From Caprella mutica (Eukaryota > Arthropoda > Malacostraca > Amphipoda > Caprellidae): a stretch of DNA of 64,000 bases. The position numbers and the translations under genes were made by a program. A model generated the notes under the pieces. It was given only the letters and a program-made list of their open reading frames with translations. It ran no database searches and was not told the DNA's origin. Shown in pieces: positions 1 through 12,700 of the stretch; within the stretch, counting starts at the first letter, position 1, and the number at the start of each line of letters is the position of its first letter. The stretch is taken from the NCBI GenBank assembly GCA_947561585.1, contig CANNZV010000422.1:62001-126000 (forward strand), read 5' to 3'.

Positions 1-122
1 TAAATTTTCAAGTCTCTAGGTCCAACCGTTTCTGAGTAATATTGCTCAAAGTAACACACATACAGACAGACACACACACACAGACAGATGTAGCGTATTA
101 TATTATAGTGATTTCCTAGTCG

Positions 123-294
123 TAACCCTTTCCCTCCTGAGACTTATTTTTGAAGATTTTTCTTAGAAATCATCTTTTTAGAGACGCAATAACACATTGT
201 ATTTAATAACTATAAAAAATACATTTACACATTTGCGGCCCAAAGCAGAAATTTCCGTCATGTTCCATGCTTAATATCAGGAGGGAAAGGGTAA
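123..294. mobile_element. Short palindromic MITE
   Basis: Terminal inverted repeats of about 18 bp: TAACCCTTTCCCTCCTGA at the left and its reverse complement at 277-294. The AT-rich interior has no coding potential. It lies in an intron of the BTB gene or beyond its 3' side. The superfamily cannot be assigned from the ends alone. Confidence 0.6.
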
Positions 295-514
295 TTAATT
301 TATATTATTTTATTAGTATATAATATAATTGAAATAATGGATGACTAATTATTGATTAAAATGTAAATATTTTGAATATTAGCGTCATGAGAAAAAGGTA
401 GAATAGTTACTAACTGTGGACAATATTTGCCTCCTGAAGATAACTGAATAGAGATGTGTACAAATTAGCTTCAATGTTCAATTGTTCATTGTTATTTACG
501 CATACATTACTCAC

Positions 515-732
515 CTACTAATGAATGAAGCATATCAGTCAAGGGAATGCTTACATAATGTCCCCTTATCTTCATTGTGACTCTAAAGTGCAGCACAACT
601 CTGTGACTGAACTCAAAAGTACGCCAGACTGTATCCCTCTCCCCCTCTGTCTCACCATAAACTGGTTGCCAAGACTCTCCGTCAAGGGAACACTCGATGG
701 TGTAACTGGTACCATTTGCTTTTATTCTCACC
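515..732 (-). CDS. BTB gene exon 9: second discoidin-like segment, end (gene continues left)
   Basis: Acceptor CTCCCCTCAG, donor GTAG|GTGAGT. Encodes VRIKANGTSYTIECSLDGES then WQPVY, a discoidin strand pair, then VWRTFEFSHRVVLHFRV. Without splicing the frame stops three codons past the donor, but the donor is a perfect consensus, so a further exon to the left of the window is expected. Confidence 0.7.
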
Positions 733-3700
733 CTGAGGGGAGAAATAGAGTTACCCAAACGCCCACACAATTAGTCATTCAGTGGTAACTACGTCATTGG
801 TACAGAAGCGAAAAATAATGAAATAGCAAGGGTAGTCAGCTACATTTACAAGGTTGTTAAACTGAACGAAAACTCATATCTGCTTCCTATGCTCACAACT
901 CATAATAGCACACATGACCATAATACCAGACATAATAACCAATTTATTGTACCTTTTTTCAGGAGAGCGAAATCACAGGAGTGTTTTTTGTTTAATGCTG
1001 TTAAGTTCTGGAATGAAATTAGTGAATTGGGTGTATCGGAGTTAAATTGTAAAGCATTTAATAGGATGGTTAAGGTGCATCTTGTAAATACCTATGCAGT
1101 TTAATTTTTTTTTTTGCGTTGCTCTCATTTGTGCACTATTTCAAATTGTTGTACATCTGTGATTGAAAAGTATATTAAAGTGTAGTTGTTTCATGTAAAG
1201 TGTAAAACGTTTTTCTTTTAACTTTTGCCTTTGAAGCGAAAGCTTATTTAGGCCTAATTTTCCTATACCTATTTCACATGTATACGCTGTAATTTTGTAT
1301 TTTTCTGTAAGAAGAAGGTGAATCCTGAACACCTACTTCAAATGTAAGGGAATTTTAGTTGAAATAAATAAATAAATAAATAGAATTGTTGTTACGTAGA
1401 AATAATCGTACAGAAACAATCCAGGAATTGTGTTTATTAGCCTTAAAAGGAATTAAATTTATTTTTATTTGCTAGAAGCTATTTTATGAGAAATTCTATA
1501 GGATAAAAATTAAATACTAATGTTATAGGGCTTAATATTAACCCATAGTTAATAACAATTAATATTGTAGTGATTTAATGAAAAAGCTGAAAGTAAATTA
1601 GTACATTTAGTAAAAGCAATTTTAACTAAGATATTTAAATTTCTTATTTGAAGATAGGTAGAAATTTAATTTGTACTATTCAATTTATTTATTTCTATTA
1701 TTAATTCTATATAAACTTATTATTTATATAACTACAGTTAATTACGAATTTCTGTTTTATTAATTATCTAGTTTTCTCCATTGAGGGAGACTTCACTCAC
1801 CGCAAAGAAGATAGCCAGTGAGGCGTCCTAGTTTGATGGTGAGAGGACAATGCTCATTAACGAGAACAGATGAGTCCTCCTTCCCATCGATGCAATACAT
1901 TGGATTACTAAAGGCATTACCACTAAATCCACCAGTGACAGTAGCTCCTCTGCACTCTAATACCACATTGGTGGCGGCAACTGAGAAAAGAGAAAAAGTT
2001 AGTAGGGAAAGTAATAGGAGAATAACCAAAAGTTTGCCCACCATATTAGTGCAATGAATATAACACTTTTCGATTCACAATAACCTGGGTCCGAATTACA
2101 GAAGAGTTCGTATCAACAAACTTGCAATAATTGTCAATAAAATGTTCGTAGAGTCACTGGTTATAATTTCATGGAAATTAACCTAAAAATTATATCTTTA
2201 AGGGTAAGTTACGAATTATCGGATAGTTCTATACTTACGGACAGTTCTATACTTACGGATAGTTCTATATTTACGGACGAATAAATAAAATGAGTTAAAA
2301 TGTCTAATAACGTAAAGGGTTTGTATTATTGATCGGACCAAAAAATGATCGAACGATAGAATGAATCATTAAAACATCACGTTTTACTCAACTACACAAT
2401 AAAAATGAATTATTTCAAGTGCTGCCCTCATGATTCTACGCAAATTTAGACACGATAAAGGAGGTTGTTCATGGATGACTCTGATCAGTATTTCATATCC
2501 ATTCGATCTAATTTCTGTTTCAATATATATGCCTCCAATAGAGGGATATCTGTTGGCTTGTTATGGTAGATTCTTCCTTTGAATGAAACTCCATAAGAAA
2601 TAATCTAATGCGGAAAAATCTGGAGATCTTGCTGGCCAATCCACGTCGCCAGATTTTGAGATCAATCGTCCAAGAAACTTCTGCCGAAGGATTTCAATGT
2701 TGTCAAAGGGATATTTTCTAATTAGATTAATCAAATTCATTTAATTTACTTTCGGAATCAAAAAGTCAGTTCCCCATTCACTGTAACTGTTTGGCCATTG
2801 CCATCCTCAAGAAATTGGGACCGATGCTCGTATATTCTCCTTGATTCCACACCACACTGTAACTCTTTCTGAATGGAACCACATTTCTCTGATCTCGTTC
2901 GGGTTTTCAATAATTCGTTAATGAATTATTGGAAGATAACGAATGTTAGATTAATTGACACATTCATTCAGTCCGAAATAAGCTTAGTCTGACATGATCG
3001 AGTTGTGAATATAATTCGTGTTTTCTGCATGCTTCTGTCAACCCCACTTGCAGACTGCAACTCGAAGTGCGAAATACCTTCGTTCAGCGCCAAATTTTCA
3101 TTTGTCGCTGAACTTTTATATCATACTCTACTCGTATCATCATACTCTACTCGTATCATCATACTCTACTCGTATCATTGAACTCTACTCTAGTGTTCAA
3201 TATAAAACGCGATGTTTTCAGGATTGTACAGTCGTTTAGTTTTTTCAAAATCCTAGGGTTATTTCAAAAGTTATTAAAGATTATTTTAGTTCCTATCATT
3301 ATTACAAACCCTGAATACTATTTTAATACAATCGATAACTCGCAACTAACCCTAAAAAAAACTTAATATGAAATGATATTGTAGGTATTTCTTTTGTGAC
3401 GCTATTATTAAGTCATTTATTATTTTTATTAAATTGTTAATAAGGTATTTAGATTTTGATTAGATTTAAATAAATGTTCAATTAAATTATGAATGTAATG
3501 TAATACCTAAGCATGGTTCTAGGAAATATCCCAGTGACTTTTTTTATTAATCTATTAATATGCATTAAAATTTGTAGCTTCTATGGTTGAAGCAACAAAA
3601 TAGTTTTGTTCATTTGGAAGATATTTCAAACATAAATGCAATTCAAGGAAATACTTTTTTGAATTATTAACAGTTTTACTGGTAAAATTTCAATGGCTTA

Positions 3701-6700
3701 CATCTCCTTATACAATTGCAAGTTGATAGAAAATAGTAGAATTGTGATATACAAAATTAATACAGATTTTACTGTAAAAAGTGTACCTATTTTCTCATAT
3801 TACTTGGAGATTATCAATCTAGGTACTGTTTGGAGAGTAGAGAGCATTCATTAGTACAGGTAAATTCGTTACAGCGGACGATATTTGAACGGACACCTCC
3901 TACAAAGGACAAAATTGTTCGTTCTACCAGAGTACATCTTGCCACAAAAACCTCTTCCAATTATATGGTTTAACATACTTCTTATCAATCTACCAAGTAT
4001 ATAGTCAAACATTTATTCTATTCAGAGATATTACAATTTACAAAATTACAATCAAGACTTTAATGTATTGATTTCAGATTTTAAGTATTTTGATCTAGTT
4101 ACCCTTTCCCTAAAAAAATTTTGGATTAAGAAAGTTCTAAAGAGAATAGAAAGAGGTTTAACTGTGCTATATTATAGAATAGTTACAGTTATACCTACCT
4201 TACTATTTTGTACATATATATAAGAAAGTTATATAAATATTATAAATTTCCATTACAATTTTCATTTATTAGTAATCTGAGATTGTTAACCTTCATTAAA
4301 ATTTCTTTTAAAATGATGTTAAAGAAAACTTGAAATGTTTAAATCCCCTATAGAAGTAAAATCTGAGTCCAAGATAGCACCCATTGCTCGGCATATAGCG
4401 GTCACTTTTCCGATATATGTACTGTCCGTTGAAAGGGATTTACCTGTATAAGTAATTGTACTGAATATTTTGTAGAGCATTCATTGAGGCAAAAAAGATA
4501 ATGGAGAACATTCTATCATTTCCATGCATGCTTTTTCAAGTTGAATGATTGTACACCTAATCATAACATAATTAGGTAGCTTACCGACTATCTTGCTTAC
4601 ACCTACCTAACTAATATTAGGTAGTTACCACAGAACATGATTACTAATTTACTTACATATTCTAATGAAAATGCTAAACAGCAAATTCATTAAAATTTGT
4701 TTAACTTTTATCAGAGTAGATTAATACAGATATCATATTAATCATTTTCTGCATTCAGTTATAATATTTCAATTTGTATAATAATCAATCCTAGTTCCAA
4801 TGTAATTAAGTCAGTACAACTTCTACGTAACATCATCCAATGAGATATCAAACACTAATATGACGTCATGACTCAGCTATTCTTTGTTATATTGCTTCAT
4901 GTACAAATTACAATTCATTCATTTGCAATTGAAATAGTTTCAACACAAAATATTTCTCAGGAGTTGTCTTCGCTGAAGGCCCGTCCAGACGTTCAGAAAA
5001 ATGTCAATTTTTTCTGAAATACTTTATCCGTGTTTGCAAAATGGCGAACAAAATTGTTCACAAACACTAGAATCGAAATGATTGTGACTGTCACTTGTAT
5101 GAATATTTATGATATATGAAGAAAAATTGAAATATTTACCAATTTAGATATGAATGATTGAATCCATTGCTTACTCTAGCTTAATTCTTTGATAGAGATG
5201 TTCGTAAATTTATTTAAAGTTAAAATTTTAAAGATTTTTGGAATTATAGTAAGTGGATGTTCACAGTACGTTGAAAGTGAGTGTTAAGTTGTTAACGTTA
5301 CAATATCTTCACATTAAATTTTTGATGAACTTATCATCAGGACTAAAGTGTTTCTAAACTGAAATGATTTGTTGGATAATATTGACGGGCGTTTACTTTC
5401 AAGTGAAGATTTCTAGCAGAATACAAATGGTGTTTTTGTACAGAAAATATAATCAGGTTTATAATCAGTTTGTTGTATATTTTCTAATTTGAAGCAGTTT
5501 CAAAATCTAAATTTCTACTTGTCACATTGGAGTCTGTAGACAAGTTGCGGATATGCTATAATGTTTCTTTTATATTTTCCTTTTTAATTCAAATGTGCAA
5601 TGTTTTCGTTATGCTAATATTACTTTGGAAAAATAGAACTAACATAAGAAATTCATTGAACTGTCCTAACAATGCAATTCAATGTTGAAGAGAAAGACTC
5701 TGAAATAGAATAACACTTCAACGTACGCTAAACACTCACCTTGTATTCCTTGCACCAGTGAATATTCTTCGTTTGAGTACAGAGCTGCAAAAGAGATTTT
5801 ATTAAGACTCTCGTCTGTGCCAGTCATCCTAATGAACCTCACAGCCCTGGGATCGAACCTCAGGAATTGGTGAGACCTGCAAGAGGAAAAGCAATTTAGT
5901 AAAGGGAAAAAACAGAGTGTGAAGGTGTACGACAGTTAATAATTTGCTATCATATATTGCCTCTTGACTTGATAGTCAGGTAATAGGGTTGGTTATGCGA
6001 TTTTATGACATTGGCTTTCTAAATGTAGAAAAAAGTTACTTGCAGCTGACCTGCACCAATAATTGGAGTGATCAACCACTCTCAGCTAATTCTTCCCATC
6101 AACTGATACTTCAACATGATATTTGTAGCTTCTGAAACAGACAAAACAAGCGAGTTGATATAAGAACAGCGGAAGTATTCTGCATTCTGCTGAGCTACAA
6201 TTCAATCAACTAAGTTACTCTTGATTATGACAATTTACTGACTAGAAGATAATTCATATATACAATTCTCCCTTTTGAAGATAACAATTCCTAAATCCCC
6301 TCACCTTTCTTCACTCGAATCTAGCAAAAGCTGCAAAGCATTTAAATGGTAAGTTTTGCCCAACTTGACAGCAATGCAGTCTGGGTTGCCTCCAACTTTG
6401 TGAGAAGTACTTCCACTGGAGCCAGATATTAAATCTGCCCCTGTGACACCTCCACTCAAAACTTCAGCGCCCAGACTAGACTGAGCTACATTAAGACCAG
6501 TAACTGGAAGTTGAATCGAAAGGAAAATAAAGAGTTATTCGGTTTGGAAGCAAGACTTGAAATATATTTTTTCAAGTTGCTCATTTTTACCACAGATTCA
6601 TGAACACTATGATAATTGAGAAGTGAAATAAGTAAATTTATAATGGACAAAAATTCTGAGAACAAAGAGAAGATTAAATTACCAAGCGTTGGTGGTTGTC

Positions 6701-9700
6701 GGAAATTAGTTGAGGCCGCATCTTTCTTGATAATGCTACGAACTGGTTCGCGAATGTCAATGGAAAGAAGTTCTTTAGAAACTTCGACCACATCGATCAA
6801 ATCCTGAGGAGAAATAATTAGAAGCCTTATATTTGATGTTAGCTATACTCTAATTCTTAATACTACAGAATTTCGTTTCATCATTTAAAAAAATTTAAAA
6901 TTCACCTCTTGTGACATAGTAGCCAGTCTGATTTTCTTGACAATATCTTTCACAGTTTCTATGTTCGGTTTATTCACCCAAGCCCATCTCTCCGCCGCAC
7001 GAAAAATGTCTATTTCAAGAGCTGCAAAACTCTCCTCATCCAAGAGAGACAGCAGAGACTCCTGTGTTAGAAGTAACAGTTAATATCAGTTTTACGGTAA
7101 TATTATGTAAAGTTGAAGTATCCATTTTGAGTCATACTTAATTCAGACGCATAATTTCACCATTGTCAATAGCTCACAAAGCTTCGTACAAAATGTAATG
7201 AAATTCGTTGAAATCTAGCTAATCAAAATACACTTAACAGTTGTGTAAAGATATAGGACAATCTTTAATAAATATTTAATTCCTTTCATAATATAAAAGA
7301 TTAAATATTTTCATAACTGTACTAAAGAGAGTTTTCTGTGCCTTCATATAAGCTAAACCAACATTTAACAGTATATGCTGGCGTTATTTAAACCAATCTT
7401 TAAATTGATATATTTCAAAAACTATTGTAGGTGCAGTTTTCTTCTAGTGTCATTTTGCTATTTGAAACTTTTTCCAGCCAAAGTTAAATTTTCATAAAGT
7501 ATTATTCTTTTTGTGAATATAATAACAATTTTATTAATGGGTGGTGAAAATGACCTTGCACAAATGGTCAGAAACACAGACAATAAAGTACGTTCAAACA
7601 CTAAAATTATCTTTATTAGACGACATCTCCATTAATAAAACAGATTTATTTCTTGGTTTTAAGAGTATATTCATATAAAAATACCATTTATAAAATATTG
7701 GCAATATGGAGAAATGTGATTATGTACAAAAAGGAAAGTACAAGTTTAACTTTTAACAAGAGTCGTTCAGACTGCAAGAGGACATTGCGATCTGAAGAAA
7801 AAGTATTAATTTTGTTCAGCAACTCCCATTAAAATGTATAAATGTTTCTGTTAGAAGAAATGGAGAAAATTTCCGAAATATTTAATCCATTTTTCCTAAC
7901 AGAAACATTTATGTTTCTTAAAAAAGGACTTGCTGAACAAAATTAATTTTGTTTTACATACGTGAATTTTAAATGATTGTTATGAATAAATATATAGCAA
8001 TTCTGCGTAATATGTATTAATACCAAAAGGTTTTCTAAAAAAGAAAACAATGTATTTTAAAAACGAAAACAGTATTTCCAATAAAGAACACTTTTCAAGT
8101 TTTTTTTTTATTGGGCGATGTTTTTTTCAAATAAAAAAACATGTTTTAAACAAATAGAACAAATGTTCTTTTTATGGTTGCATCACTAAGCATTCTACAC
8201 TGCAAGAACTAATTAATCAAATCTCTTCACTTTTATTTCTTCACTCCATGACATTTATTCCATAACTTATAGAGAAGACAAATGAATACTCAATTTATCA
8301 TATAACAGACAAAACATACTCACAAGAGTTAGTTTGGAGAAATTGTCGCTCTTAGCAATCTCTTCACCATTTTCCTTCAAGAAAGTAGCACAAGAGTCTT
8401 CAAGTTTAACATTCTTGCAGCGCATTTTCATATTGTAGAAATCGGCGAAGTTCTCGTCCGTAATTCTTGCTACAAGGTTGTTGATTAGAGTCTCCTCAAG
8501 TTCCCTCAGTTTAAACAGGTTAGCCAACTCCAGAGCAAGCAAGTGAGTTTCCACCTGATGTTGAGGAAAAGTTAAATTGGTGTTATTTTATAAAACTGTG
8601 ACGCAAGGATGCATCATATTATGCGTTCACAGAACACACAATTCTATTTCTCTAAACTGCATGTACTTCCGCCCTTTGTGAATTGGAAACTAGTTCCTTT
8701 TTTGCCGGCTAAGAGCAACATGTGTCTAAATTCAGTCCTATTATTCTTACTAAATTTACCTGATACGTACTTCACGACGAACTTTTCAAAACCTCAAGCG
8801 AGATTAGACTCCAGGGATCATGTAAGGATATTTGATATATATAATTTGTATTGTAATGAGTTACCTATCTATAGTACTACTTACTTATAATAATTATAAT
8901 TGTCTTTACGCTACCGGTATTCGATATTGATACCATAGCTAAAATCTATGTACTAAATACCTCTTTCGATCATACAATAGTATTCCAAATAAACTAGCAG
9001 TGCTCCATTTTTTATTTCCCGAATTTAAATCTTCAACCTGGCATAAGTCTTAATAAATGTAATAGTTTATGGATTAATGAAAAACTATTTAATGTTTGAT
9101 ATTTTTCTGAATGTTTGTTTATTGATCATTCCAGATCCACTAATTTTCTATATGAAATAAAAGAAGTTTGATCCTTCAATTGTTGTGATTTCTCCTGCAC
9201 CCCCGTGGTGAGACGAAAATCAATAAAACTTTCAGAGAATTTATGAAAATTCACGCATTTCAATTCATAAGCAAATCATGCAGTTACATTTATTCATCGT
9301 TACCACCCTAGTTATCAACTTCAGCTGAAACTCTACGTACAAACGTATCGCAGGTTCCATTTTTCTACGGTTCCATTTTTCTACTGCTGAGACACTAAAA
9401 TGCATTACACTGATTCGCTGTTTCAAGTTCTTAAAACAGCGTTTCATTTTGGGGAAATGGCAAAATACTGAGCGTCTCTAACTAAAATGATTTAACTGAA
9501 ACTCTAGTAGTAGACCAAGATCTTACTTAACAAACCTTGTATTGGACCAAGATATTTTTAAAAACCTCCCCAGCTAACCAAAAGCTGTTTGTCCCACGTC
9601 TTAAGACGTCTGATACCCCTCGCTATAGAGGGATTTCAGACGTGGGGCAAGACGTGGGGCGGGGGACATCAGACGTCTTGCAGACGTCTAAGCCTCTTCA

Positions 9701-12700
9701 TTTGCACAGGGGTCCCCCTCTGCAAGACGTCTGATCCCACGTCTTGTCCCCCTCTGACAGAGGGGGACATCCCGAGTGGGATGCAGACGTCTGAAATCCC
9801 CTGTCCCTCTCTGTCCCTCGCTAGCGAGGGATGTCCCCCTCTGTCCCACGCGGGACAGAGAGGATATGGTTAGCTGGATCGTACTATTGATTAAAGACTA
9901 TTTTTGGGGTGTACCGACAATTGAACCCAAGAAATTTGGGCTCCAAGACAATAAGCCGAGAGTCTACTGTAGTAATTTAATTGAAGATCATTGCTACTGT
10001 AATAACTAGAGTAGTGACAATATGCTTTTTGCATAAAAATTTAATCTTTAGCATATTTTAAATAAAGACTATCCCTAATAAAAAACATTCTCGTTATAAA
10101 AAATAGGTAGCCGGTAAATTGCTCGAAAACAATTGCTCGGAAGACAATTGCTCGAAAACAATTGCTCGAAAAACAATTGCTCGAATGAACAATTGCTCGA
10201 AAGAACAATTGCTCGAAAGACAATTGCTCGAAAAACAATTGCTCGAACGAACAATTGATCGAATGAACAATTGCTCGAATTATCAAATTGCTCGAATGAA
10301 AAAAAATGCTCGAATTATAAAATTGCACAGTTTTCGATTTCATTAAAGTCAGTTTTTCATGAAGTGGAGCTGCACCTAACAATGTTTGTTTCATTTTAGT
10401 AATTGATTATTACTCATTCTGCATAATCTTTTTTTAGACCGTTTGTGTCATCTCGTATGTAACATGTGAATTGGAATCATGTGGTGAATCAGTACTAGTC
10501 ATGTTTTTTTTATCATAAAACCCGAAAAATTTGTAGATTAATTTAGTACTAGCCTTTATGTATGTGGTACCTCAATAGGTGAAATAACTCAAATTATAGC
10601 AGTTTTAATAAATCTACAAAAAATTCGGGTTTTATGATATAAAAAACATGAATAGAAATGATACACCACATGATTCCAATTCATATGTTACATAAGAGAT
10701 GACACAAACGGTCTAAAAAAAGATTATGCAGAATGAGAAATAATTATAATCATTTATAGAATGATTAATGATCAATTACTAAAAAGAAACAAGGATTGTT
10801 AGGTGCAGCTCCACTTCATGAATAACTGACGTAAATAAAATCGAAAACTGTGCAATTTGATGATTCGAGCAATTGTTCATTCGATCAATTGTTCGTTCGA
10901 GCAATTGTTTTTCGAGCAATTGTCTTTCGAGCAATTGTTCTTTCGAGCAATTGTTCATTCGAGCAATTGTTTTTCGAGCAATTGTTTTCGAGCAATTGTC
11001 TTTCGAGCAATTGTTTTCGAGCAATTTACCTAGAACCGAAAAATATATGTTTATATTAGAACATATTCTTATCATGAATAAATACTATTTTTATTAATTT
11101 TCTATATTTTTCTGTTCAGAGAAAGGCCATGAAAGCTAATAATTTCCTAGATACACTATAGAAATACCCTATAGTTAACTCCTGTATAGAAATTGAGTTA
11201 GGATGTAGCCAAGAGAAAATAAAAATATAGGTATTATAGAGGAAAGATACCATAGAAAATAGGAATGTAGGTATTTTTATTGGAACATGCAAGTCGAATT
11301 AAAGTTAATGTAAATTTGGCGAAACCTGTTCATTGTTCAAAATTGAAAATTTTTATAAATTAATTTTACAAAATGTATTCTCATAATCTCATTTAATCCC
11401 AATAACTGCTAAATTTTTCTTAGTTCAATGTAACGAATAACCTTTAAAATTTACCCATTTTATCAACTAAATATTAATGTGACTGAACTTTGTCAGACGA
11501 TGTACACTACACATTGGATCCATGAGACATGATTCAGGTTAATACTATTTATTTAAACTCTTCAAATATTTCCATTGCATCGAAACATGAGATTAGTATC
11601 CAAATGTTATTAATATAACATTTGGTAATGACATTAATCTATATCCCTTATCAGGTTTATCAATCGAATTGCAGCACTTTTATGAATTGAGCAAATAAAG
11701 AATATAAAGCATATTTTTAGAGAATATAGAACATTTTAGAGTATAACTGAATACATTTTGAGTATATTTTTCACGAGAATATAAAGCATATTTCAAAAAT
11801 AATATTGTCACAACCCTATTAATGACAAAGTATCACTTCTTTATTGTGTCTGTTGCCCCAATTTTTTATGGGCTTAATAGTAATGCATGTTGACCCAATT
11901 TTCCGGGGCTCAATTTTCGTGGGGTTCAATAGTCCTGGTCCCAACTGTCAGTGGGCCCAATTGTCGGTCCACGATTTTTGTCACCTGACAGTTATTCTAT
12001 TGTAAATATTGCAATTAGTAATAATTAGACTATTATGTTCGACATAAATCTCTTTTCTAATAATGTGTTATATATATATTATATTATTTGCTGTATTTTG
12101 GGCAAAAAATAAATATACTTTTATCATTTTGATCATGGCTGAATCAGCTATAAAATATTGACGTGAAGAATTACGGAAATCTAAATACAGATAGCCCAAA
12201 CACTAATTTCTTTATAATATATAATCCTTAAAATATATAAATTATATTTTAAACAAATATATATAACACGTTCTTTATATATGTTTCTTTCCTTAATTTC
12301 TTGATAAACAAATTGGACTATTGCGCGGAAAATTCTACTGAGGAAAATTCCACTGCTGAAAGTTCCACTGAGAAAATTCCATTGCGGAAAGTTCCACTGA
12401 GGAATATTCCACTGCAAGAGGAATAATCCACTGCGGAAAGTTCCACTTGGAAAAGCTCCACTAAAAAAATTTAATATCTATAAATCAACCAGGAACTTTT
12501 ACCTAGGTTTACTTTTTTTTCTGTAACAATACTGTTCCGTACAAATGGCAGTCCAAAATATATTTTGATATATTATTTTAGCTGAGCAGGTGTTACTTTT
12601 TCAGTAGCTAAAAAACGTTTACTTCATTCAAATAATTATTTATCTCTGTACAATGTTATACTATCAGAGTGATAGCTAGAAAACGTTTACTTTATTCAAA

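Larger units (their letters stand above)
9897..11985. mobile_element. Foldback element, CCAATTGTCGG word arms (host of the next one)
   Basis: The left arm at about 9910-9950 (GTACCGACAATTGAACCC then TTTGGGCTC) is inverted at about 11851-11976. There the words form a degenerate tandem array with unit about 16 bp: CCAATTTTCCGGGGCT, CAATTTTCGTGGGGTT, CAACTGTCAGTGGGCC, CAATTGTCGGTCC. A second foldback (10108-11036) lies inside. Exact ends are uncertain. Confidence 0.5.

Noticed and set aside
3018..3366. Small plus-strand frames at 3018-3239 and 3178-3366
   Set aside because: They overlap a short tandem repeat, and the composition is typical of AT-rich noise. No motif.
6481..6490. Alternative acceptor CTCAG in exon 6 of the BTB gene
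   Set aside because: It would open onto an immediate TAG in the phase set by exon 5. The upstream TTCCAG keeps the frame.
10041..11097. Open frames such as 10041-10394 and 10850-11097 as genes
   Set aside because: They translate the CAATTGCTCGAA array in both orientations and have no other content.
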